A stretch of DNA of 64,000 nucleotides. Source: CAZVWJ01 sp964631325. Its GTDB lineage: Bacteria; T1Sed10-126. Position numbers and translations under genes: made by a program. Location: assembly GCA_964631325.1 (NCBI GenBank), contig CAZVWJ010000012.1, positions 1 through 64,000 on the forward strand, read 5' to 3'. Below, in pieces: positions 34,571 to 43,279 of this stretch. The stretch's first letter is position 1, and each line of letters starts with the position of its first letter. Under the pieces are notes generated by a model that saw only the letters and a program-made list of their open reading frames with translations, made no database searches and was not told where the DNA came from.

Positions 34571-35488
34571 TTAGTCGGTAGTGACGGTTCCGAGCAGATA
34601 TTCGAGGATCGCCTGCTGGCTGTGCATCCGGTTCTCGGCCTGTTCAAAGATCCGGGAGTGCGGGCCGTCCATTACCTCATCGGTCAGCTCCTCGCCTCGA
34701 TTGGCCGGCAGGCAGTGCAAGACAATACATTTCTCTTTTGCCTGTTCAAGCAGAGACGAGTTAACCTGGTAAGGGCCAAAAGTCTCGTACCTCTGCTCGG
34801 CTTCGTCCTCGTCCCCCATACTGACCCAGACATCCGTGTAGATGGCATCGGCCCCGCTAACTGCGGCCTGCGGATCAGTAGTTACCTCGATCCCGGAATT
34901 TCTTTCCTGCATTGGTTTTAGGACTTCGTCTTTTGGAGCAAACTGTTGGGGGGCGCAGACAGTAAGGTCAAAACCAAATATTCCGGCGGCATTAATCAGG
35001 GAATGGCAGACATTATTTCCATCGCCGATATAAGTTAATTTAGCCTCTTTCAGACTGCCGGTAACTTCTTCCTGGATAGTCATCACGTCCCCCATTGCCT
35101 GGCAGGGGTGACAGAGATCTGTCAGGCCGTTAATCACGGGAATACTGGCACCGGCGGCAAGATCCTCAACATCACTGTGCTCAAAAGTACGGATCATCAT
35201 AATATCCACGTAACGGGAGAGGGTTTTACCCGTATCGCCGATAGTTTCCCCACGAGAGAGCTGAAGTGTTTCTTCGCCCAGGTACATCGACGTTCCTCCC
35301 AACCGATGCATAGCCATGCGGAAGGAAACATTGGTCCGGGTAGAAGGTTTAGTGAAAATCATGGCCAGAGCTTGATCTTCACCCCGGCGTGGAGTTGCTC
35401 CCTGTTTTAGTTCAATGGCTCGATCAATAATTGACTGCAGGGTTTCCCGTTCATAATCGGTCAGAATAACAAGATCACGTTTACTCAT
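34571..35488 (-). CDS. argF: ornithine carbamoyltransferase, 305 aa
   Basis: The carbamoyl-phosphate site STRTNVSF lies at 49-56, with HPCQAMGD (about 127-134) and the ornithine-side loop HCLPANRGEE (near 261). The length is typical. It catalyses ornithine plus carbamoyl phosphate to citrulline, or the reverse in catabolism. Its start overlaps the stop of thrC (ATGA). With arcC upstream in the same run, the catabolic direction, citrulline to carbamoyl phosphate and then ATP, is plausible, in which case arcB would be the better symbol. Confidence 0.85.
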   Translation of the reverse strand: MSKRDLVILTDYERETLQSIIDRAIELKQGATPRRGEDQALAMIFTKPSTRTNVSFRMAMHRLGGTSMYLGEETLQLSRGETIGDTGKTLSRYVDIMMIRTFEHSDVEDLAAGASIPVINGLTDLCHPCQAMGDVMTIQEEVTGSLKEAKLTYIGDGNNVCHSLINAAGIFGFDLTVCAPQQFAPKDEVLKPMQERNSGIEVTTDPQAAVSGADAIYTDVWVSMGDEDEAEQRYETFGPYQVNSSLLEQAKEKCIVLHCLPANRGEELTDEVMDGPHSRIFEQAENRMHSQQAILEYLLGTVTTD

Positions 35489-36678
35489 GTTTCAAGCACC
35501 GCCTCAACGTCTTTTAATCCATTCCCGGTAACCAGACAGACAGCGGGAGTGGGTATTTCGCCTTGATTACTGCTGAATTCTTTTAAACCGGTAATACTGG
35601 TTACACCAGCCGGTTCGGCAAAAATTCCGGTACTGCTGGCCAGTTCCGGAATCGTATCCAAAATCTCATCGTCAGAAACTGTAACAGCGTCTCCTCCGGT
35701 TTCAACCACGGAACGCACGGCCGCGACACCATCGCTGGGTGAATCTACGGCAATAGAATCGGCCCGGGTGGAAGCAGAAACAGTTTCCATTTCAAAATCC
35801 TCCGAAGTTTCCCGGCCGGAATTAATCTTTTCCACAGTCCGGGCAATTGCGGCGGAAGAATCGCTCTGAACCGCAAAGATTGCCGGGAGCGAGTCAATTA
35901 ATCCCAACTGCTTGAGGTCGCGGAAACCTTTCCAGACACCGCTGATAATATTTCCATCCCCGACCGGAACAAAGACTGAGCCGGGGGCCTGGAAACCAAG
36001 CTGTTCCCAGATTTCAAAAGAAACAGATTTTTTACCTTCGCGGGTAAAGGGATTAAACCCGGTATTCCGGTTAAAATACCCGTGTTCCTCGCATTCCTCC
36101 ACACAGAGCTGGAAAGCCTCGTCATAAGTGCCGTCAACTTTGCGCACGTCAGCGCCATACACTTCCAACTGGGCAATTTTTGCCTTCGGAGCAGAAGCGG
36201 GCACAAAAATAATCACAGGCATACCGCAAGCGGCTCCCATGCAGGCCCAGGAACAACCGGCATTCCCGGTAGAGGCGCAGGCGACTTTATCAATCCCTTT
36301 CTCAATGGCCACAGTCATCACCACACTGCTGGCTCGGTCTTTAAAAGAAGCAGAGGGCATTCGGGAGTCATCCTTAAGATAGACAGCACCGGTCCCGGTT
36401 TTATTTTCCAGGTCACGAGCCCGGTAAAGAGGAGTAACTTCCATGTAAAGACGCGGCACATTTTCCACGTCGGCAAAGGGAAACAGGGGACTATAGCGCC
36501 AGACCTGGCTGTTGTAGTTTTGTTTTAAGACCTCAACCGAAAATTCCTCTGAGATTCCCTGGTAATCGTAGTCAGCGTCAAGTTTACCGGAGCATTTACT
36601 GCAGATGTAGTCCGCGTAATCAGCAGGATATTCGGCTCCACATTCCAGGCAGGTAAATCCGGTGTGATAATTAGCCAT
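35485..36678 (-). CDS. thrC: threonine synthase-like PLP enzyme, 397 aa
   Basis: Two CxxC pairs (CLEC near 10-13, CSKC near 26-29) form the N-terminal zinc-ribbon found in many ThrC proteins. The PLP lysine is in SASFKDRAS (K113), and a Gly-rich phosphate loop (PVGDGNIISGVWKG) and SSTGIFAEPAG follow. It converts O-phosphohomoserine to threonine if it is a true ThrC. It lies three bases after arcC and overlaps argF, inside a carbamoyl-phosphate gene set where threonine synthesis has no obvious place, so a related lyase role is possible. Confidence 0.8.
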   Translation of the reverse strand: MANYHTGFTCLECGAEYPADYADYICSKCSGKLDADYDYQGISEEFSVEVLKQNYNSQVWRYSPLFPFADVENVPRLYMEVTPLYRARDLENKTGTGAVYLKDDSRMPSASFKDRASSVVMTVAIEKGIDKVACASTGNAGCSWACMGAACGMPVIIFVPASAPKAKIAQLEVYGADVRKVDGTYDEAFQLCVEECEEHGYFNRNTGFNPFTREGKKSVSFEIWEQLGFQAPGSVFVPVGDGNIISGVWKGFRDLKQLGLIDSLPAIFAVQSDSSAAIARTVEKINSGRETSEDFEMETVSASTRADSIAVDSPSDGVAAVRSVVETGGDAVTVSDDEILDTIPELASSTGIFAEPAGVTSITGLKEFSSNQGEIPTPAVCLVTGNGLKDVEAVLET

Positions 36679-36681
36679 GGG

Positions 36682-37626
36682 TTAAGGCCTCACAGTGGTT
36701 CCGGCTTCCCCTTCAAGAGCAGATTCAATTTGTTCGGGGGAAGTAATGATAGCCTCTTTGCCGCCCTGTTCCAGGTAATCAACAGCAGCTTTAACCTTGG
36801 GTTTCATACTGCCGGGGGCAAAGTGACCTTCTTCGGTGTACTGCTTGGCCTCAGCGACGGACATTTCGTCGAGTTCTTCTTCGTCGGGCTCGCCAAAATT
36901 AAGGCAGACCTTATCGACGGCCGTAGAAATCAAGAAAAGGTCGGCGTCGATATTAGAGGCCAACACAGCCGAAGCTGCGTCTTTATCAATCACAGCTTCA
37001 ATACCAGCGGTAATTCCGTCTTCCCGTTCATAGACGGGAATTCCGCCTCCGCCAACGGCAATAACCGAGTCACCGCGATCAACAAGCGCGTTAATTTGGT
37101 CTTCTTCAATTATTTCTTCAGGCTTGGGTGAAGGAACAACTCGCCGGTAGCCACGGCCAGCGTCTTCAACCACGTCCCAGCCGTCTTCTTCTTCGTGCTG
37201 GTTTGCTTCATCTTTTTCCATGAAAGGACCAATCGGCTTGGAAGGATTGGAGAAAGCCGGATCATCTTTATCGACTTTGACCCGGGTGACTACGGTGACA
37301 GCGTCCTGGTCAATATCACGGCGATCAAATTCGTTTTTCAGAACCTGCTGAAAGGTATAACCAATTGCGCCCTGGGTATCGGCAACGCAGGAGTCCAGGG
37401 GAACCTTGTGAAGACCAGCCTGTTTCTGAGCCAGTTCAGCCCGCAGGAGAATGAAACCAACCTGGGGACCATTTCCATGGGTAACAACCACATTCCAGCC
37501 CTTCTCTATCATTCCGGCAATATGTTTTGAAGTTGCAACCACGGCCGAATACTGGTCGGGAACACTTTCCTTACCTTCCTCGGCGATTAATGAATTTCCT
37601 CCAACTGCAATTACTGCTGTAGGCAT
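36682..37626 (-). CDS. arcC: carbamate kinase, 314 aa
   Basis: AGGAGG six bases before the ATG. The amino-acid-kinase fold is clear: AVGGNSLI at the start, THGNGPQVGFILLR near 49, VDKDAASAVLA, and SMKPKVKAAVDYL near the end. It transfers phosphate from carbamoyl phosphate to ADP, giving ATP, ammonia and carbon dioxide. Lying between two groups of carbamoyltransferases, it points to fermentation of a ureido compound such as citrulline or a purine breakdown product. Confidence 0.95.
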   Translation of the reverse strand: MPTAVIAVGGNSLIAEEGKESVPDQYSAVVATSKHIAGMIEKGWNVVVTHGNGPQVGFILLRAELAQKQAGLHKVPLDSCVADTQGAIGYTFQQVLKNEFDRRDIDQDAVTVVTRVKVDKDDPAFSNPSKPIGPFMEKDEANQHEEEDGWDVVEDAGRGYRRVVPSPKPEEIIEEDQINALVDRGDSVIAVGGGGIPVYEREDGITAGIEAVIDKDAASAVLASNIDADLFLISTAVDKVCLNFGEPDEEELDEMSVAEAKQYTEEGHFAPGSMKPKVKAAVDYLEQGGKEAIITSPEQIESALEGEAGTTVRP

Positions 37627-37739
37627 TATTTTGCCTCCTTAGAATAAATTAATTTTCTTCGCACACAAATATTCAATCAAGTTAAGCATTAAGAGATTCG
37701 TTAAAACAAACCAGTAAAAGAGATATATAAGACAATAAG

Positions 37740-37783
37740 ATGGCTTGCCCGGACCGGCTGAACCGGTCGGGCAAACCATCTTA
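37740..37783 (-). terminator. strong G/C hairpin after the carbamoyltransferase pair
   Basis: GATGGCTTGCCCGGACCGG pairs with CCGGTCGGGCAAACCATC around a CTGAA loop. It lies 35 bases after the stop of the gene at 37818-38855. Only a short T-rich stretch follows on the minus strand, so it may attenuate rather than stop transcription before arcC. Confidence 0.6.
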
Positions 37784-37817
37784 GTTACACAAAAAAGGGG
37801 CAGGGTAAAATCTAAAC

Positions 37818-38855
37818 TTAACCCATCGAAAGAGCCATGTAAGCTTTCTGGACGTGAAGCCGGTTTTCGGCAATATCCAGAATAATCGAACGCGGGCCGG
37901 AAGCAACTTCATCAGTTGCTTCGTGGGTCCGGTCCACGGGCATTGGATGGGAGAAAACGCCATCGTCAGTAAGCTTCATCTTCTCCTCGTCACAGATCCA
38001 ATCCGTGTATTGCATGGCCTTTTCGATCTCTTGTTCTTTCTTAAATTCACCGTCCTGGTAAGCATCTTCGCTCATCCAGTTCCGAGAATAAACAATGTCC
38101 GCGTCCTCGTAAACGTCGACGGGATCGTGAGAAATGTCAAAACTGGTCCCGTTTTCCTTGCAGTTCTCCCGGGTCCAGCTGACAACCTCCTCGTCAAGCG
38201 CATAGCCTTTCGGGTAGGCGGTGCGGACATTCATTCCCAACCGGGAACTAATGAGCATACTTTCCTGGACGGAACAGTGGGACCGGGCAAGAGCGCCATG
38301 GCCCCAGACGTGGGCAATCGTCAAGTCCTCGAGATCTTTATCGAAGTGCTTGCGGTAGCCCATCACGTCGGCCAGGCCCTGGCAGGGATGAAACCTGTCG
38401 TGGGCAAAACTGACCAGCGGTTTATCGAGGTACTTGTCGTATTCCCGAAGCACCTCGTCACCGCGTCCGTAGTAATCAATTTTATCCTCGAGCATGCGGA
38501 TCCCGACACCGGTTCCGTAGCGGTTCATCACACCGGCGACGTCTTCAATCGTTTCTCCGCCCTGCTTTTCGGCGTCTTCGTCCAGGGATTCCAGACGCAT
38601 ACTGCCAGGTTCAATGTAGAGTCCGTGTCCGCCCAGCTCGGTCGCAGCAATCTCAAAGGACTGCCGGGTGCGGACGGAGGGATTGTAAAAGAACATGAGG
38701 AAGCTTCGGTCCTGGAGGACAGAATTATACTTGTCCGAATACCGGTCCTGCTGCATTTCCTCAGCCAGTTCCACAATCTCCATAATTTCATCGCGAGAAA
38801 TATCCTGAGTAGTAATCAGGGACTTGCCGTTTAAACTGCTATCGCGCAAGGTCAT
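37818..38855 (-). CDS. knotted carbamoyltransferase paralogue of unknown substrate, 345 aa
   Basis: The carbamoyl-phosphate motif is SVRTRQSFE (near 60) rather than STRTR. FHPCQGLADV is kept, and the substrate loop reads SHPMPVDRTHEATDEV where ornithine enzymes have HCLP. It is related to the YgeW/N-acetylornithine branch of 'knotted' carbamoyltransferases. It lies two bases after a second such gene. The changed HPMP loop suggests a different acceptor or donor. Its product may feed carbamoyl phosphate to arcC. Confidence 0.75.
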   Translation of the reverse strand: MTLRDSSLNGKSLITTQDISRDEIMEIVELAEEMQQDRYSDKYNSVLQDRSFLMFFYNPSVRTRQSFEIAATELGGHGLYIEPGSMRLESLDEDAEKQGGETIEDVAGVMNRYGTGVGIRMLEDKIDYYGRGDEVLREYDKYLDKPLVSFAHDRFHPCQGLADVMGYRKHFDKDLEDLTIAHVWGHGALARSHCSVQESMLISSRLGMNVRTAYPKGYALDEEVVSWTRENCKENGTSFDISHDPVDVYEDADIVYSRNWMSEDAYQDGEFKKEQEIEKAMQYTDWICDEEKMKLTDDGVFSHPMPVDRTHEATDEVASGPRSIILDIAENRLHVQKAYMALSMG

Positions 38856-38857
38856 CG

Positions 38858-39898
38858 TTACATCAGCGCTCCCATTACTGCTTTTTGAGCATGCAGTCGA
38901 TTTTCGGCCTGGTCAAAGACAACAGACTGATCGCCGTCCATTACTTCATCAGTGACCTCGAAGCCACGGTCAGCCGGCAGACAATGCATGTAATAGGCAT
39001 TATCCTTAGCCTTGGCCATCTTCTCCTGGTCACACTTCCAGTCCTTGTTAGCTTCAAACAGTTCCGTCATCCCGGAATCATCTCCGGCGGCGACGTTCTG
39101 AAATTCGTCCTTGGCGCCCCAGCACTTGGGATAAACCACGTCGGCGTCTTCGAAAGCCTCGTCCATGTCGTAAGAAACTTCAAAGCTACCGCCGGAATCC
39201 TCCGCGTAAGTGTCACAGGCGTCAAGAATGTCATCGTCCAGTTCGAAGCCTTTCGGCTGAGCCTGGACAACGTCCATTCCCATCTTCGAAGCGGCAATAA
39301 TAGCCGACTGCGGCACACTCAGCGGTTTCTCGTAGGAAGGAGAATAGGCCCAGGACATCACAAACTTCTTGTCCTTCAAACTGCCCAGCTTCTCCTTCAT
39401 TGTCATAACGTCCGTGAGTGCCTGACAGGGATGGTATTTGTCACATTCCATGTTGAGAATTGGAACGTCAGTCCAGCGAGCAAATTCTTCCATGTAGTTG
39501 CTGGCCCGGCCGTAAACCCAGCCTGTCGGGGGACCATACATCCGGATGGCAATGGCATCCCCGTAACGTTCCAGGACCCGGGCGACGTCGGAAACGCGTT
39601 CCGTAGAATACGCTTCCTCATCACCTTCTACGGCGGGTGTGTAAATCTTGTCAGAAGCCAGGTAGTGAGCATGGCCACCGAGTTGAGTCATTCCGGACTC
39701 GAACGAATTACGGGTCCGAAGCGACTGGTTATAAAAAATCATGTAAAGTGATTTATCCTCGAGAAGATGCGAATGCTTCTCCTCCAGGGCAAATCTCCTC
39801 TTCAGGTCAAGTCCCAGGTCAATAAAAGTACCAATCTCTTCCTGGGAAAAATCCCTTAAGGTAAGAAAATCACGACCACGTAAACTTTTCGTTTGCAT
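38858..39898 (-). CDS. ygeW: YgeW-like knotted carbamoyltransferase, 346 aa
   Basis: AAGGAGG lies seven to eight bases before the ATG. Motifs are SLRTRNSFESGMTQLGGHAH near 59, KYHPCQALTDVMTMKEKLG, and MHCLPADRGFEVTDEV, with FDQAENRLHAQKAV at the end. These follow E. coli YgeW, a carbamoyltransferase of unsettled substrate in a purine-breakdown gene cluster. First gene of the operon that continues through the 345-aa paralogue to arcC, thrC and argF, with a good promoter upstream. Confidence 0.8.
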   Translation of the reverse strand: MQTKSLRGRDFLTLRDFSQEEIGTFIDLGLDLKRRFALEEKHSHLLEDKSLYMIFYNQSLRTRNSFESGMTQLGGHAHYLASDKIYTPAVEGDEEAYSTERVSDVARVLERYGDAIAIRMYGPPTGWVYGRASNYMEEFARWTDVPILNMECDKYHPCQALTDVMTMKEKLGSLKDKKFVMSWAYSPSYEKPLSVPQSAIIAASKMGMDVVQAQPKGFELDDDILDACDTYAEDSGGSFEVSYDMDEAFEDADVVYPKCWGAKDEFQNVAAGDDSGMTELFEANKDWKCDQEKMAKAKDNAYYMHCLPADRGFEVTDEVMDGDQSVVFDQAENRLHAQKAVMGALM

Positions 39899-40004
39899 AC
39901 AAAAAGCCTCCTTAAAAAAGTAAGTGTTTTAAAAATAAGATTTGGTCCAGTGTTTCGTGGGCAGTACAGGGGAAATACTGGCCAGAAGCAAACAAGAGTA
40001 TAAG

Positions 40005-40033
40005 AAGATAGGAATAATTACTCAAACTGTCAA
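40005..40033 (-). promoter_or_regulatory. sigma-70-type promoter of the carbamoyltransferase operon
   Basis: On the minus strand TTGACA (40033-40028), a 17-base spacer and TATCTT (40010-40005). The -35 is perfect. Transcription would begin near 39998, 100 bases before the ygeW-like start. Confidence 0.7.
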
Positions 40034-40100
40034 GCACAATCCCTGCAAAAGCCAAAAATTGTTCAATTTTCTCAATAGTAAAAAATTGAATACTAATATT

Positions 40101-41483
40101 TTAGGAAATCACCAGAATCAGATAATCGTAAATTAAGTTTGGTAAAAATCCCAGCACCAGCACTACCCCTGCTGCGGTAAACAAAACCGCTTTATTGCTC
40201 CAGTATTTTTTTTCATCCATTTTTAGTTCTCCAGCCTCATTTTTCTCCGAAAATAGCAAAGGAGAAAGTAGTCTAAAATAGCAGGAAACCACAATTAACA
40301 GACTGACTAAAGCAAGACCGGTAAAAACAAAAAAATTAGCCCCAATGCCTGCCAGACATACGATTGTTTTTGCTGCAAAACCTGCCAGAGGCGGGAAGCC
40401 GGCCAGGGAAAGAAAAAGAATCCCCCCGGAGAAGGAGATTAATTTATTAGCTGACGGAAGTGAACTTATTGTGGCTATTGCAATTTTTTCTTCGCTTTCG
40501 GATTTAATTAACTGCAGGAGACCGGCAACCCCCATAAAAGCAGAAGTCGAGACGGTAAGGTAAAAAAGAACAGCCCGAGCGCCAGGTAAAGTCCCGGTTG
40601 CAAGTCCCAGTGTAACAAAACCGGAACGAAAAACTACCGTCCAGGCCAACAACCGTTTAAAATAATTTTGAGCAAAAGTGAAAAGACTACCTACAAGCAG
40701 TGAAATTATTGTAAAAAACAGAAACAAATAAATCCAGGCAACGGGTATACCAGGACGTAAATAAAGCATCACTCTCAAAAGGAAACTTATTAAAGCAATT
40801 TGATAAGAGGTGGAAAGGAGAGCAAAAAGTGGCAAGGGTATCCCTTCCAGAACATCAGGTAGCCAGAAATAAAACGGTCCCAGACCAAGTTTTATCGCAA
40901 CTCCGGTAACTACAATTAAAACCGAAAAGGTTACAACCGGAGACTGTGCACCGGTAAGAGCTGCTAACCCGGCCGAATGGGTGGCCAAATAAAATAAGAC
41001 AATCCCCAGTAAAACAACTGCGCTGCCAATAAGATTAAAAAGATAAAATTTCAATCCAGCTTCAACAGTATGATTGCCGGGTTTATAAAGACAAAGAAAA
41101 TAAAAAGCAACGGACACAAGTTCCGCTCCTACCAGGAAAACAAAAAGATTTTCAGTATAAACTACAGCAAGCAGTCCAACAGTAAGTGAAAGAACAAAAA
41201 ATGACCATTCGCTATAGTTGAGTTTGTGGGTCTCCAGGTAAGGATAAGAATAGCCAAGCACCCCCAACTGAGCAACCAAAACAAGCACTCCCGCATAATT
41301 AGAGAGAGGAGAAAATTTAAATCCGGAGATGGAACCGGTAAAATTTACAAGAGTCAGACCTATTGCGATAACAATTGCAACCCCGGCCCAGACAAGAACT
41401 GTTGGAGTATCCGAGGCCACAGTTCGCCAGAGCAAAATGGCAAGAGCAGTAAAAATAATTATCCCGGGGGCAAATAAGCTCAT
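40101..41483 (-). CDS. nuoN: NuoN-like antiporter subunit, 460 aa
   Basis: About 13-14 membrane helices form a proton antiporter-like subunit of complex I. The TM5 glutamate is kept (FLVGAELVSVAFYFL) and so is the first broken-helix lysine (AIKLGLGPFYFWLPD). The second, usually in 'APKAA', reads STSYQIAL and has no lysine. It is the last gene of the nuo run, overlapping nuoM by four bases. No soluble iron-sulphur subunit is nearby, so how it would be driven is unclear. Confidence 0.85.
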   Translation of the reverse strand: MSLFAPGIIIFTALAILLWRTVASDTPTVLVWAGVAIVIAIGLTLVNFTGSISGFKFSPLSNYAGVLVLVAQLGVLGYSYPYLETHKLNYSEWSFFVLSLTVGLLAVVYTENLFVFLVGAELVSVAFYFLCLYKPGNHTVEAGLKFYLFNLIGSAVVLLGIVLFYLATHSAGLAALTGAQSPVVTFSVLIVVTGVAIKLGLGPFYFWLPDVLEGIPLPLFALLSTSYQIALISFLLRVMLYLRPGIPVAWIYLFLFFTIISLLVGSLFTFAQNYFKRLLAWTVVFRSGFVTLGLATGTLPGARAVLFYLTVSTSAFMGVAGLLQLIKSESEEKIAIATISSLPSANKLISFSGGILFLSLAGFPPLAGFAAKTIVCLAGIGANFFVFTGLALVSLLIVVSCYFRLLSPLLFSEKNEAGELKMDEKKYWSNKAVLFTAAGVVLVLGFLPNLIYDYLILVIS

Positions 41484-43033
41484 AGAGTGTCCCCGCCCTT
41501 CAAACTATATCCCCGGGTAAAATGGACCGGTCTCCGGGCCCGGGAAGGAAGCTGGTGAGGTAACTGTTGAATACTTTGATTGCGGGTAATAATCCTATTC
41601 ACAACCGGTCGCAGAGGTTGGTAAAGATATTGAGGAGCAACTCCCAACCAGAGGATCAAAAAAACAAAAATGGCCAGAAGAACATATCCCAATCTGGAAA
41701 CCGGTTTATCTTTAAGAATACATTCAGAACCGGATACAAAAACCGCGTGGTGAATAAATTTTAAAGCAAAGGGAAGCGACAGAAGAACAGTCAGCAAACT
41801 GGCGCCCAGCAGGAGAGGATTTGCAGTTAAAGTCGAAAAAATTGCCACTCTCCCGATAAAACCGGAAGTGCCAATCAAACCTATAGAAGCAAATAAAAGA
41901 AAAATAAGAATAGCAGCCATTCCCGGGTGTGAGTCAGCCAGGCCCTGAAAAACCGATAAATTAGCAGGGGCGGCGCGATTTCTAAAAAATCCAACAAAGA
42001 AAAATAAACCGGTAACAATTAAACTATAACTGAGCGCCTGATACAGGGCTCCGGTAATACTGCTGGTTGAGAGGTTGAACAGTCCCAGAAATACAACCCC
42101 CAGTTGTCCGTAAGCCGAATAAATTATCAATTTTAAATAATTATCCTGCAACCAGGCAGCCAAGAAACAATACCCGGTCTGAAATATAGCCAGTAAACTC
42201 AGCCACCAAGTATAATCTACCAGCCAGGAATAGGTCAGGGGATATAAAAAACGGACAAAACCATAAATACCGGTATTAATAACAATACCGACGAATAAAA
42301 CCGCAAAAGCCGGAGAAAGCTCTTTTAACAAAGCAGTAGTTTTACCATGCAGAGGAAACAGGGCTGACCTGAGTCCAAAGCTCAAAAGCAATCCCAAAAA
42401 TATCCAGCCCGTGCCGGGCACTTCAAGGGCGGAAAGCTCAGAAAATCTCAAACCACTTCCCGCAAGCTGTTGTAAGTTCAAATAGTAGATAAACATAACT
42501 ACAAAAAATAGCAAAAAGCTGCCGGCCAGTGAACGAATCAGGTAACGGTGAGCCACTTTTTCATCACTTGACCGAACAACGAGCAAGTATACAGGAATGA
42601 GCAAAAATTCCCAGAAAAAGTAAAAAAGGAATACGTCCCGGGAAAAATAAAGTCCAAACAGGGTTCCGGCAGCCAGAAGGAAAGCCGGATAAAAATAAGC
42701 GGGCTGTTCAAGTTTTTCCAGGAGAAGATAAAGGAGGACAAGTAAAAGTAAAAAAACTGTAAAAAAGAAGAAAACAGAGCTGAGCAAGTCAGCAGCCAGA
42801 AGGAATTTTGAGTCAAGTGGAGCGAGAAACCAGTTGAAATTTACCGCTGACCAGAAACCAATCAGAGGCCGCGAACTGTGGGCGGGAAGCCAGCTCCAGA
42901 CCACAGCTCCAACCACTCCCGGGAGCCCAACCGCCAAAAATGTCCACCAAATTGAGTAGCGTTCCGCCGGTGAAAAATAAAAAAGAGCCGTGGCAATTAG
43001 ATAGGGAAACAAAACAATAAACAAAAGTAACAT
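41480..43033 (-). CDS. nuoM: NuoM-like antiporter subunit, 517 aa
   Basis: A multi-pass protein with the TM5 motif FLFYFFWEFLLIPVYLLV (Glu kept). The region that normally reads 'KvPlfPfHtWLPdAHteAP...LLKmG' is GLRSALFPLHGKTTALLKEL then VINTGIYGFVRF. The first lysine is therefore Arg/Ser and the second is Asn. The loss of both proton-path lysines is unusual for a working pump. The gene follows nuoL after a 246-base gap that holds a dispersed repeat. Confidence 0.85.
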   Translation of the reverse strand: MLLLFIVLFPYLIATALFYFSPAERYSIWWTFLAVGLPGVVGAVVWSWLPAHSSRPLIGFWSAVNFNWFLAPLDSKFLLAADLLSSVFFFFTVFLLLLVLLYLLLEKLEQPAYFYPAFLLAAGTLFGLYFSRDVFLFYFFWEFLLIPVYLLVVRSSDEKVAHRYLIRSLAGSFLLFFVVMFIYYLNLQQLAGSGLRFSELSALEVPGTGWIFLGLLLSFGLRSALFPLHGKTTALLKELSPAFAVLFVGIVINTGIYGFVRFLYPLTYSWLVDYTWWLSLLAIFQTGYCFLAAWLQDNYLKLIIYSAYGQLGVVFLGLFNLSTSSITGALYQALSYSLIVTGLFFFVGFFRNRAAPANLSVFQGLADSHPGMAAILIFLLFASIGLIGTSGFIGRVAIFSTLTANPLLLGASLLTVLLSLPFALKFIHHAVFVSGSECILKDKPVSRLGYVLLAIFVFLILWLGVAPQYLYQPLRPVVNRIITRNQSIQQLPHQLPSRARRPVHFTRGYSLKGGDTL

Positions 43034-43279
43034 TTAAGTCCTCCGAATCAGCCAGATAAATTCAACAGCCAAGTGCAACATAAAACATCAACGACTTCCA
43101 CTATAGCTCCCCTCCCCTGATGGGAGGTAATTAAGGGAAGGGGGATGATAACGTGAACAGTGTTCACCCCCACCTAACCTCCCTCATCAGGGTGAGGGAT
43201 GTTGGAAGGGAAATTGTTGCATTTGTTAATTGAATCCAAGGCTCATAATTTAACGCAGACACACATATTATTTACCACT
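43034..43279. repeat. palindromic repeat inside the nuo operon
   Basis: Bases 43105-43205 carry 'ctcccctcccctgatggga' and 'ctccctcatcagggtgaggg', the same intergenic element seen near 60610-60745 and inside the methyltransferase gene. It is the only large gap in an otherwise tight operon. Confidence 0.6.

Noticed and set aside
38528..39751. Long plus-strand frames opposite the carbamoyltransferases
   Set aside because: Antisense shadows of genes with clear motifs and strong ribosome sites.
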